A DNA stretch of 6,573 nucleotides from Solirubrobacterales bacterium (GTDB lineage Bacteria; Actinomycetota; Thermoleophilia; Solirubrobacterales; Solirubrobacteraceae), in contig PLBZ01000035.1 of the NCBI GenBank assembly GCA_003134675.1, positions 12,906 to 19,478 of the forward strand, read 5' to 3'. Made by a program: the position numbers and the translations under genes. Numbering within the stretch: position 1 is the stretch's first letter; each line of letters opens with the position of its first letter. Positions 1 through 6,573 of this stretch are shown one piece after another. A model generated the notes under the pieces. The model ran no database searches and had not been told where the DNA came from. It saw nothing but the letters and a program-made list of their open reading frames with translations.

Positions 1-1011
<1,011 letters not shown>

Positions 1012-1021
<10 letters not shown>

Positions 1022-1037
1022 GCTCCGGCTCAGCCGG
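1012..1037. terminator. Candidate overlapping hairpins at the nfo/dnaE convergent junction
   Basis: Two short inverted repeats share an arm. CCGGA (1012-1016) pairs with TCCGG (1024-1028) around a 7-base loop holding the nfo TGA stop. CCGGC (1025-1029) pairs with GCCGG (1033-1037) around the 3-base loop TCA, the dnaE stop read on the other strand. The arms overlap at 1025-1028, so only one can form at a time. Neither has a U-tract on either strand, so a classical intrinsic terminator is not supported. Short GC-only hairpins are proposed as terminators in some high-GC actinobacteria, but in such GC-rich DNA they also arise by chance. Confidence 0.25.
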
Positions 1038-4000
1038 TGGCGGCGGCCGGGGCCACGGGGGCGAGCGCGTGTTCGAGCTCGGCCTGCAGTGTCGGAGTGT
1101 GTTGCACGCGATAGGACTCGCCCAAGCGAACCCGGCGGGTGCCGGCGCTCGTATCGATCTCGAGCAAAACCTCGGCAGGGCCGGGGTTGTCCTCGATCAA
1201 CTGCTTGCAGTCGTCGATCGCGCTCGCCGGCAGGCAGGCCGCGTCGACGCGTAAGCGCACCGGATGGGCCAGCGCAGTGGCGGTCTTGGCGGCCACCTCG
1301 GCCTGCGTGCGGGCGCGCTCGATCTCCTGCACCGAAGGTGCGAAGGCCTCCACCGTCTGCACCACCAGGCACGTCTTGCCGGCTTCCTTGTGATCCACCC
1401 GGCCGCGCACCAGCACCACCTTGTCGGCGCCCAGCGCCGCCTCGTGCTCGGCGAGTGCCTTACCGAACACGAGCATCTCGACGGATCCCGCGAGGTCGTC
1501 GAGCGTCGCGAACATCATCGGGTCGCCGTTACGAGTGCGGATACGCTTGGCCTCGGTGATGATCCCGCCGACCGTCACCAGGTCCTTGTCGCGGCGATCG
1601 ACAAGCGCTGCCAGCGGACAATCAACACGTGCCCGGAGCACCTCGCGCAGCGGCTTCAGCGGATGCGCCGACACGAACAGCCCGATCGCTTCCTTCTCCA
1701 CCGCCAGCAGCTCGGCCTGCTCGAACTCCTCCGTGGGAATCGAAGGATGATCGAGTGCCCACCCATCCCGCGCCAATCCGGGCGCGGGCGCGGGCGCGAC
1801 CGGCGCGGCAGGATCGAGATCGAAGATCGACCCCTGACCGATGAGCGCGTCTTGCTGGGCCTTCTGACCGGCGCCTTGAGCCTGCTCGAGCACCGTAAGC
1901 ATGCCCTTGCGAGTGGCTTTGGTGGAGCCAAAGGCTCCGCACTTGATCAACGCCTCGATCGCCTTCTTGTTGACGGTGCGGCTATCCACGCGCTCGCAGA
2001 AGTCCCACAGCGAGCTGAACGGGCGGGCGGGCTCCGATCCTTCGCGCGCCCGCTTGATCGCCTCGACCGCCTGGTAGCCGACGCCCTTGACGGCGTCCAG
2101 GCCGAAGCGGATGTTGCCCTGCACGACCGTGAACTCGTGGTCTGGGAGGTTCACGTCCGGGGGCAGGATCTCGATGCCCATCTCCTCGCAGCGCGCCACG
2201 AAGAACGGGACCTTGTCCTTCGTCGACATCACCGAGGAGATCAACGCCGCCATGTACTCGGCGGTGTAGTTGGCCTTCAGCCATGCGGTGCGGTAGGCGA
2301 TCAGCGCGTAGCAGGCGGCGTGGGACTTGTTGAAGGAGTAGTCGGCGGACTTTTCATTCGTCTGCCACAGCGATTCCGTCACGGCCGAGCTCGTGCCCGA
2401 GGCGCGGCAGCCCTCGACGAACTCGGGCTTCAGCGCCGCCATCGCGGCGCGGTTCTTCTTGCCGATCGCCTTGCGCAGGTCATCCGCCTTGGCGCCGGAG
2501 AAGCCGGCGATCTCCTTGGAGATCTGCATCGCCTGCTCCTGGTAGAGGATCACCCCATTGGAGGACTCGAGGATCGCACGCAGGCGCTCGTCGGGATAGG
2601 AGATCGTCTCCGGGTTGTGCTTGCCCTTGGCGTACACCGGGATCTGATCCATCGCGCCAGGGCGGTAGAGCGCGTTGAGCGCGACGAGGTCGTTGAACTC
2701 GTCGGGGCGCACCTTCTTGAGCGCCTCGCGCATGCCCTCGGACTCGAACTGGAACACGCCCGTGGAGTCCCCGCGGGCGAGCATCTCGTACGTGCGCGCG
2801 TCGTCGAGCGGGAGCGTGGTCATGTCCGGACGGGCAACGCCTTCGCCGTCGGCGCCGACGCTGGAGCGCTCGATGATGTCCAGGGCGTCCTCGATCACGT
2901 CGAGGTTGCGCAGGCCGAGGAAGTCCATCTTCAGCAGGCCGATGTCCTCGATCGGCTTCATCGAGAACTGGGTGACCGTGCGGTAGACGCGCTCGCCGTG
3001 CTCGTCGGTGCCGCCATCGGCCAGCTGCAGGGGCACGATGTCGGTCAGCGGCCGGTCGGCGATCACGACCGCCGCGGCGTGGATCGAGGAGTTGCGCACG
3101 ATCCCCTCCAGGCCCTGCGCGACGTCGATGATCTGCTTCGCGGTGGGATCCTCGTCGCAGGCCTTGCGCAGCGGCTCGCCCTGCTTCATGCATTCCGCGA
3201 AAGACGGGGAGCGGCCCATGATCGGATCGGGGATCAGCTTCGCCAGGCGATCGCCGGCGCCGTAGTCGAAGCCGAGCACACGCGCCGCGTCGCGCGTGGC
3301 GGCACGCGGGAACATCTTGCCGAAGGTGACGATCTGCGCGACCGACTCGCGCCCGTACTTCTCGGTCACGTATTTCATCACCCGCTCGCGCCCGCGCACG
3401 GAGAAATCGATGTCGATGTCCGGCATCGACACGCGCTCGGGGTTGAGAAAGCGCTCGAACAGCAGGTCGTAGTGCAGCGGGTCGACGTCGGTGATCGCCA
3501 GGCAGTAGGCGACGATCGAGCCGGCGGCCGAACCGCGTCCGGGACCGACCGCGATCCCGTTCTCCTTGGCGAACTTGACGAAGTCCCAGACGATCAGGAA
3601 GTAGGCGTTGAAGCCCATCCCGTCGATCACGCCGAGCTCCATCTCCATGCGTGCGATCGCCTCGGCGGGCGGCGGATCGCCGTAGCGCAGGCGCAGGCCC
3701 TCCTGCACCCGCGCGCGCAGGTACTCCCGCTCGGAGGCTCCCTCGGGCGTCGGATAGCTGGGAATCAACTGCTTGCCCAGCTCGATCTCCACCGAGCAGC
3801 GCTCGGCGATCTCCAGGGTGCTGGCGATCGCCTCCGGCCACTCGGCGAAGGCGTCGGCCATTTCCTGGCTGTCGCGGAGGTAGAACTCGTTGGTGTCGAA
3901 GGTCAGCTTGGGCTGGGCGATCGTGCTCTTGGTCTGCACGCACAACAGTGCCGTGTGGTGCTCGTAGTCCTGGCGGCGGAGGTAGTGCACGTCGCCCGTG

Positions 4001-4629
4001 CCCACCAGGCTGCCGCCCATCTCACGGGCGATGCGAACGATGCCCTCGTTGCACTTGTCCTGGGGGGCGAGGCCGTTCTTCTGGACCTCGAAGTAGACGT
4101 TCTCAGCGCCGAAGATCCCCAGCAGCTCATCGGCATGGGCCCGCGCATCGCCCTGGCGGTCCTCGAGCAGGCGCTGGCAGAAACGCGAGGCCAGGCAGCC
4201 GGTGAGCGCGATCACTCCCTCGGAGTGGCGCTGCACCTGGGCGAGGTCGACCGTCGGCTTGCCGCGGTGCAGACCTTCGAGAAAGCCGGCGGAGGAGAGC
4301 TTGACGAGGTTGCGGTAGCCGGCGTCGTCGGCGGCGAGCAGCGTCAGGTGGTTGCGCTCGACGCGGGTGGGTGGGCTCCCGATCCTTCCGGTCGCCGCCG
4401 TGTGATCGTCGACGAGGTAGATCTCGCAGCCGACGATCGGCTTGACCCCGTGCTTGGCGCAGGCCTTGTGGAGCTCGACCGCGCCGTTCATCACGCCGTG
4501 ATCGGTCAGGCCGAGCGCGGGCTGACCGAACTCCGCCGCGCGCGCCGCCAGCGCGTCGATCTTGCACGCGCCGTCGAGCAACGAGTACTCGGAGTGCACG
4601 TGCAGGTGGGCGCAGGCGGGGGTGCTCAC
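1030..4629 (-). CDS. dnaE: DNA polymerase III alpha subunit, DnaE1 type
   Basis: Replicative chromosomal DNA polymerase, C-family, 1199 residues, typical for DnaE1. The PHP domain (about 5-290) opens with HLHVHSEYSLLDG and keeps all nine expected metal ligands: H10, H12, D19, H44, E69, H94, C145, D213, H215. The palm carries GPGRGSAAGS (362-371), PDIDIDF with catalytic D404 and D406, and the third aspartate D569 in LLKMDFLGLRNL. Fingers follow (about 610-830, including FNKSHAACYALIAY), then a helix-hairpin-helix region (about 840-900), a clamp-binding pentapeptide QGSIF (932-936), a Pro/Ala linker (940-951), an OB fold (about 1015-1095) and a C-terminal domain where tau-type loader subunits bind. 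These features argue for DnaE1 over the shorter, clamp-motif-poor DnaE2/ImuC. The start is GTG at 4629, overlapping the stop of the upstream coiled-coil gene by four bases. No Shine-Dalgarno sequence is visible. Confidence 0.98.
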   Translation of the reverse strand: MSTPACAHLHVHSEYSLLDGACKIDALAARAAEFGQPALGLTDHGVMNGAVELHKACAKHGVKPIVGCEIYLVDDHTAATGRIGSPPTRVERNHLTLLAADDAGYRNLVKLSSAGFLEGLHRGKPTVDLAQVQRHSEGVIALTGCLASRFCQRLLEDRQGDARAHADELLGIFGAENVYFEVQKNGLAPQDKCNEGIVRIAREMGGSLVGTGDVHYLRRQDYEHHTALLCVQTKSTIAQPKLTFDTNEFYLRDSQEMADAFAEWPEAIASTLEIAERCSVEIELGKQLIPSYPTPEGASEREYLRARVQEGLRLRYGDPPPAEAIARMEMELGVIDGMGFNAYFLIVWDFVKFAKENGIAVGPGRGSAAGSIVAYCLAITDVDPLHYDLLFERFLNPERVSMPDIDIDFSVRGRERVMKYVTEKYGRESVAQIVTFGKMFPRAATRDAARVLGFDYGAGDRLAKLIPDPIMGRSPSFAECMKQGEPLRKACDEDPTAKQIIDVAQGLEGIVRNSSIHAAAVVIADRPLTDIVPLQLADGGTDEHGERVYRTVTQFSMKPIEDIGLLKMDFLGLRNLDVIEDALDIIERSSVGADGEGVARPDMTTLPLDDARTYEMLARGDSTGVFQFESEGMREALKKVRPDEFNDLVALNALYRPGAMDQIPVYAKGKHNPETISYPDERLRAILESSNGVILYQEQAMQISKEIAGFSGAKADDLRKAIGKKNRAAMAALKPEFVEGCRASGTSSAVTESLWQTNEKSADYSFNKSHAACYALIAYRTAWLKANYTAEYMAALISSVMSTKDKVPFFVARCEEMGIEILPPDVNLPDHEFTVVQGNIRFGLDAVKGVGYQAVEAIKRAREGSEPARPFSSLWDFCERVDSRTVNKKAIEALIKCGAFGSTKATRKGMLTVLEQAQGAGQKAQQDALIGQGSIFDLDPAAPVAPAPAPGLARDGWALDHPSIPTEEFEQAELLAVEKEAIGLFVSAHPLKPLREVLRARVDCPLAALVDRRDKDLVTVGGIITEAKRIRTRNGDPMMFATLDDLAGSVEMLVFGKALAEHEAALGADKVVLVRGRVDHKEAGKTCLVVQTVEAFAPSVQEIERARTQAEVAAKTATALAHPVRLRVDAACLPASAIDDCKQLIEDNPGPAEVLLEIDTSAGTRRVRLGESYRVQHTPTLQAELEHALAPVAPAAATG
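4626..4629 (-). promoter_or_regulatory. GTGA stop/start overlap coupling the coiled-coil gene to dnaE
   Basis: On the minus strand the bases GTGA hold both the dnaE initiation codon (GTG) and the stop of the upstream reading frame (TGA). No purine-rich ribosome binding site lies in the 20 bases before it; the message there is pyrimidine-rich (CCTCCTACTATG). Known behaviour of such four-base overlaps is translation by termination and reinitiation, so dnaE output probably depends at least partly on translation of the coiled-coil gene. The overlap is seen directly; the coupling is inferred. Confidence 0.7.
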
Positions 4630-5639
4630 TGGGACTGCATAGTAGGAGGCTCGCCGGCGGCTGAGCGACGCTCGCGCCGGTGTTTGCGCCTTAACCGCAC
4701 GCGGGTCAGCAAAGACATGCTGTGCTTGTGGGGCGAGCGCTGCGGGACAGGTGCAGCGGCGTGCTCGGAGGGCTGCTCTGCAGGGACCTCGGCACGCGCA
4801 CGAAGCCGCTCGACGGCGGTCGCCAAGGCGTCGGTGAGCTCCTCGCGCTGCTCAGCACGAGCGCCTGAGGCGGGCTGCTCTTCTCTGGGCGCGCGTGCGG
4901 TGGCAGCCCGCAGCTGGGCCACGACGCCCTTCAGCTCCGCGACGAGCAGCCCGATCCTCTGATAGCCGCCGCGCATATCCCGCAGCTGGCGCTCGGCACG
5001 CTCGCGCGCAGCCCGCTCGAAGTCGATCTCGCGACGGATCTGAAGGGCGCGTCGCTCCAGCTCGGAAAGCCGCATCTGCAATTCCCGCTCGCCGACCGAT
5101 CGGAGATCGGCCAGCTCGGCCGCCGCGGCCTGTTCGGCCTCAGCCAGCTCGCGCTGAACGCTATCCAGCTGCTCGGCCAGCTCACGCGCGTGATGCTCGC
5201 TCGCACCCAAACGGCGGGTGAGCCGGTCGATCTCTGAGCGACTGTCGCGCTCTGAGTGCGTACGACGGTCCTCTGCCTCGACGCGCAGCTGCTGCTCGGC
5301 GTACTCGCGCTGCTTTGCACGACGCAGCTCGTGCTCACGCTCAGCCACCGCCGCCTGTTCGGCGACCAGCCGCTCAGAGAAGATCGCCCGCTCCTCGGCG
5401 GCCTCCCGCACCCGCTGTTGAAGGCTGGCCAGATGGGTCTCGAGCGTCTGCACCGTCGCCTCTGCGGCCTCGGCACGGCGGGTGAGCCCATCCGTAGGGT
5501 GTGTGGGCGTGGGGAGGGTGGGATGGGTGGGAGTGGGGTCCGAATCAACCGCGCGGCGTGCGCGGCGCTCGGCCAGCAGATCGCGGTCGGTTGGCCGCGG
5601 CGGCTCATCTCCAGGCGTCTCTGATCCCTCTGCCATCAC
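4626..5639 (-). CDS. Coiled-coil protein of unknown function, upstream of and overlapping dnaE
   Basis: 337 residues; I do not recognise the family. A polar, acidic and proline-containing N-terminus (1-34) is followed by the duplicated peptide PTPTHPTLPTPTHPT (35-49). A long, nearly uninterrupted Ala/Glu/Arg/Leu-rich heptad region (about 52-247) is almost certainly coiled coil. It ends near MRGGYQRIG (222-230), the only glycine-rich break. After a disordered stretch come a second short helix (about 262-284), a Pro/Ala linker, and a strongly basic tail (about 313-326, RVRLRRKHRRERR). There is no signal peptide or membrane segment, so it is probably cytoplasmic. The start is GTG at 5639, or the ATG directly after it at 5636; neither has a clear ribosome binding site. 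The gene follows the small membrane protein gene by 39 bases and overlaps dnaE by four, so a replication or chromosome-related role is possible but unproven. I see no DivIVA N-terminal motif and no SMC ATPase motifs. Confidence 0.85.
   Translation of the reverse strand: MMAEGSETPGDEPPRPTDRDLLAERRARRAVDSDPTPTHPTLPTPTHPTDGLTRRAEAAEATVQTLETHLASLQQRVREAAEERAIFSERLVAEQAAVAEREHELRRAKQREYAEQQLRVEAEDRRTHSERDSRSEIDRLTRRLGASEHHARELAEQLDSVQRELAEAEQAAAAELADLRSVGERELQMRLSELERRALQIRREIDFERAARERAERQLRDMRGGYQRIGLLVAELKGVVAQLRAATARAPREEQPASGARAEQREELTDALATAVERLRARAEVPAEQPSEHAAAPVPQRSPHKHSMSLLTRVRLRRKHRRERRSAAGEPPTMQSQ
5493..5537 (-). repeat. Tandem PTPTHPT heptapeptide coding repeat
   Basis: Codons 35-41 and 43-49 of the coiled-coil gene each encode PTPTHPT, separated by one Leu codon. 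The two 21-base units differ at five positions, and all five are synonymous third-position changes (ACT/ACG, ACC/ACA, CAT/CAC, CCC/CCT, ACC/ACG). The protein repeat is therefore exact while the DNA repeat is not. It probably forms an extended linker between the N-terminal segment and the coiled coil. Confidence 0.8.
5497..5538 (+). other. G-quadruplex-forming candidate on the coiled-coil gene's template strand
   Basis: The plus strand carries eight runs of three or four G within 42 bases: 5497-5499, 5505-5507, 5511-5514, 5516-5518, 5520-5522, 5525-5527, 5529-5531, 5535-5538. Intervening loops are 5, 3, 1, 1, 2, 1 and 3 bases. The core GGGGAGGGTGGGATGGGTGG has loops of only 1-2 bases, the arrangement that favours very stable parallel quadruplexes. 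The tract is on the template strand of the minus-strand gene, so the mRNA is C-rich there and the structure would form in DNA, not RNA. It arises where Pro (CCC) and Thr (ACN) codons alternate. Folding is inferred. Confidence 0.7.
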
Positions 5640-5678
5640 AGTAAGCGGTCAGGCTATGGGTGAGATCGGACGGGATAT

Positions 5679-5855
5679 TCAGTCGAGCGCGCGCCGTGCG
5701 AGCGTCACCGCGGCCGCCCCGGCGGTGAGGACGACGAGCCCGGTGACGGCCACTGCGCGGGCGCTGGGCAGCCGGCTCAGGTATCGGCGCTGCACGTACC
5801 ACTTCCCGCCTCGCCACACCGCATAGCCGAGGAGCTTGTAAGCGGACCCATTCAT
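5679..5855 (-). CDS. Small single-span membrane protein, 58 residues, unknown function
   Basis: The product begins MNGSAYKLLGYAVWRGGKWY and ends TLARRALD. A basic, aromatic N-terminal half (Trp14, Trp19, several Arg/Lys, QRRYLSRL) is followed by one hydrophobic segment of alanine, valine, leucine and glycine (about 33-52), then a short basic tail. Positive charges dominate before the segment, suggesting the N-terminus stays in the cytoplasm. I do not know a function; small proteins with a GYAVW.GGKWY-type N-terminus feel familiar from high-GC actinobacteria. The frame stays open far upstream into argG, but ATG at 5855 is preferred: it avoids overlapping argG, gives a protein-like sequence, and sits seven bases after a good -10. 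A second, out-of-frame ATG at 5851 is ignored. It lies 40 bases after argG and 39 before the coiled-coil gene, so it is probably first in that operon. Confidence 0.75.
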   Translation of the reverse strand: MNGSAYKLLGYAVWRGGKWYVQRRYLSRLPSARAVAVTGLVVLTAGAAAVTLARRALD

Positions 5856-5862
5856 CTTGGGA

Positions 5863-5890
5863 ATGCTACTCGCGGGCGGGCGGGATCCAA
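5863..5890 (-). promoter_or_regulatory. Putative promoter for the small membrane protein / coiled-coil / dnaE unit
   Basis: Reading the minus strand, TTGGAT (5890-5885) is followed by 16 bases and then TAGCAT (5868-5863). The -10 has four of six consensus matches and the -35 retains TTG. Seven bases separate TAGCAT from the ATG at 5855, so transcription should begin at or next to the start codon and give a leaderless message, which is common in actinobacteria. The spacer contains a CCCG repeat. The element lies within 40 bases of the argG stop, and readthrough from argG is also possible. No terminator hairpin is evident between them. Confidence 0.5.
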
Positions 5891-5895
5891 ATCGG

Positions 5896-6573
5896 CTACT
5901 CGTTATGCAGCCGCCAGGCCATGCGCGACTGCAGCGAGAACAACTCGATGAATCCCGGCGACGCTGTCTGGGAGAACAGCCCCCCCGATTGGGCAAACGA
6001 AGCGAGGCTCGCGTCATAGATCGCGTTTGGCGACGAGCGGGTGATGACGCGAGCTTGGCCCTTGTAGAGCTTGAGAGAGATGGTCCCGGTGACACGCTCG
6101 TTGACCTGCTCCATGTAGGCATCGATGTCCGTGCGCAAGGGCTCCCGCCATAGACCTGCATAGACGAGGTATGCCCACTGGCGGTCCAGCCCGGGCTTGA
6201 ATTGATTCTGGTGGATCGTGCTGGTGAGCTTCTCGAGCTCCTGGTGTGCGGGCAGGATGATTGCCGCGGCGGGCACCTCGTAGATGTCACGGACCTTTAG
6301 ACCGACGATCCGGTCCTCGATGTGGTCGACGATCCCCACCCCGTGGCGAGCGCCGATCTCAGCCGTCCGTTCGAGCAGCTCCACGAGCGCCAGTCGCTCG
6401 CCGTTCAAAGCGACAGGCACGCCCCGCTCGAACTCGACCTCCACCACCTCGGCCTGATCGGGCGCCCGCTCGGGGGGCGTGACGAGCCCGAACACGTCGT
6501 CCTCGGGGGCGTGGTCGAGATCCTCGATCCAGCGGCCCTCCGAGGAGCGACCCCAGAGGTTGTCGTCGATCGA
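5896..6573 (-). CDS. argG: Argininosuccinate synthase, C-terminal part (runs off right edge)
   Basis: Cytoplasmic enzyme of arginine biosynthesis that joins citrulline and aspartate using ATP. The last 225 codons are present, out of about 400 in the family. The fragment starts at SIDDNLWGRSSEGRWIEDL, which corresponds to the family's conserved DxNLWGRS segment after the nucleotide-binding domain. It continues through the synthetase/multimerisation domain with DHIEDRIVGLKVRDIYEVPAA, YAYLVYAGLW-like WAYLVYAGLWREPLR, VTGTISLKLYKGQARVITRS and the C-terminal oligomerisation tail. It ends with a TAG stop. No frameshift or truncation is seen. Downstream lies a 40-base gap with a probable promoter, so argG may or may not share a message with the genes that follow. 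Arginine regulation cannot be judged because the upstream region is outside the window. Confidence 0.97.
   Translation of the reverse strand, partial: SIDDNLWGRSSEGRWIEDLDHAPEDDVFGLVTPPERAPDQAEVVEVEFERGVPVALNGERLALVELLERTAEIGARHGVGIVDHIEDRIVGLKVRDIYEVPAAAIILPAHQELEKLTSTIHQNQFKPGLDRQWAYLVYAGLWREPLRTDIDAYMEQVNERVTGTISLKLYKGQARVITRSSPNAIYDASLASFAQSGGLFSQTASPGFIELFSLQSRMAWRLHNE

Noticed and set aside
2480..3943. A 487-codon minus-strand frame inside dnaE in another register
   Set aside because: Arg/Pro/Gly-rich translation typical of an out-of-frame reading of a high-GC gene; fully nested in dnaE.
4644..4649. A perfect AGGAGG on the plus strand near the dnaE start
   Set aside because: No credible plus-strand gene follows. 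On the transcribed minus strand it reads CCTCCT, which is not a ribosome binding site; most likely coincidence.
1264..4962. A 1232-codon open frame on the plus strand, antisense to nearly all of dnaE
   Set aside because: It is longer than dnaE but lies opposite a certain gene. Its translation is a composition-driven mix of Leu, Asp, Arg, His and Ala with no recognisable domain. Long stop-free antisense frames are expected opposite GC-rich genes.
5605..5817. A 70-codon minus-strand frame overlapping both the small membrane and coiled-coil genes
   Set aside because: Arg-rich translation without structure; it conflicts with two better-supported frames.
5856..6290. Upstream extension of the small membrane protein to 203 residues
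   Set aside because: The extra part lies out of frame within argG and reads as Ser/Arg-rich shadow sequence. The ATG at 5855 with its -10 seven bases upstream is a better start.

Overview
The window is GC-rich, densely packed bacterial chromosome with very short intergenic gaps and GTG as well as ATG starts. It looks like a high-GC actinobacterium. The DnaE resembles the actinobacterial DnaE1 type with a complete PHP metal site, and the small basic membrane protein is of a kind I associate with Thermoleophilia/Solirubrobacterales. That placement is an inference from sequence flavour, not from a search.

Layout, left to right. Positions 1-140 (minus) hold the N-terminal end of glutamyl-tRNA synthetase (gltX), which runs off the left edge. 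Divergent from it, after 20 bases or fewer, is nfo (161-1021, plus), encoding endonuclease IV with all nine zinc ligands present. nfo converges on a minus-strand block read from right to left: the C-terminal 225 residues of argininosuccinate synthase (argG, running off the right edge), a 58-residue single-span membrane protein (5679-5855), a 337-residue coiled-coil protein of unknown function (4626-5639), and the 1199-residue replicative DNA polymerase III alpha subunit dnaE (1030-4629). The gap between the nfo and dnaE stop codons is only 8 bases.

How the genes fit together. gltX, argG, nfo and dnaE are housekeeping genes. The part that is not textbook is the three-gene unit small membrane protein - coiled-coil protein - dnaE. 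It has a plausible promoter just downstream of argG that would give a leaderless message, a 39-base gap, and then a four-base GTGA stop/start overlap that couples the coiled-coil gene to dnaE. The first part of the coiled-coil gene contains eight closely spaced G-runs on its template strand, a strong G-quadruplex candidate, which coincides with a duplicated PTPTHPT peptide.

I see no tRNA, rRNA, CRISPR array, insertion sequence or prophage remnant, and no gene-free stretch longer than about 40 bases. The best candidate for something undescribed is the coiled-coil/small-membrane pair tied to dnaE. The rest is ordinary core genome with some unusual local detail.
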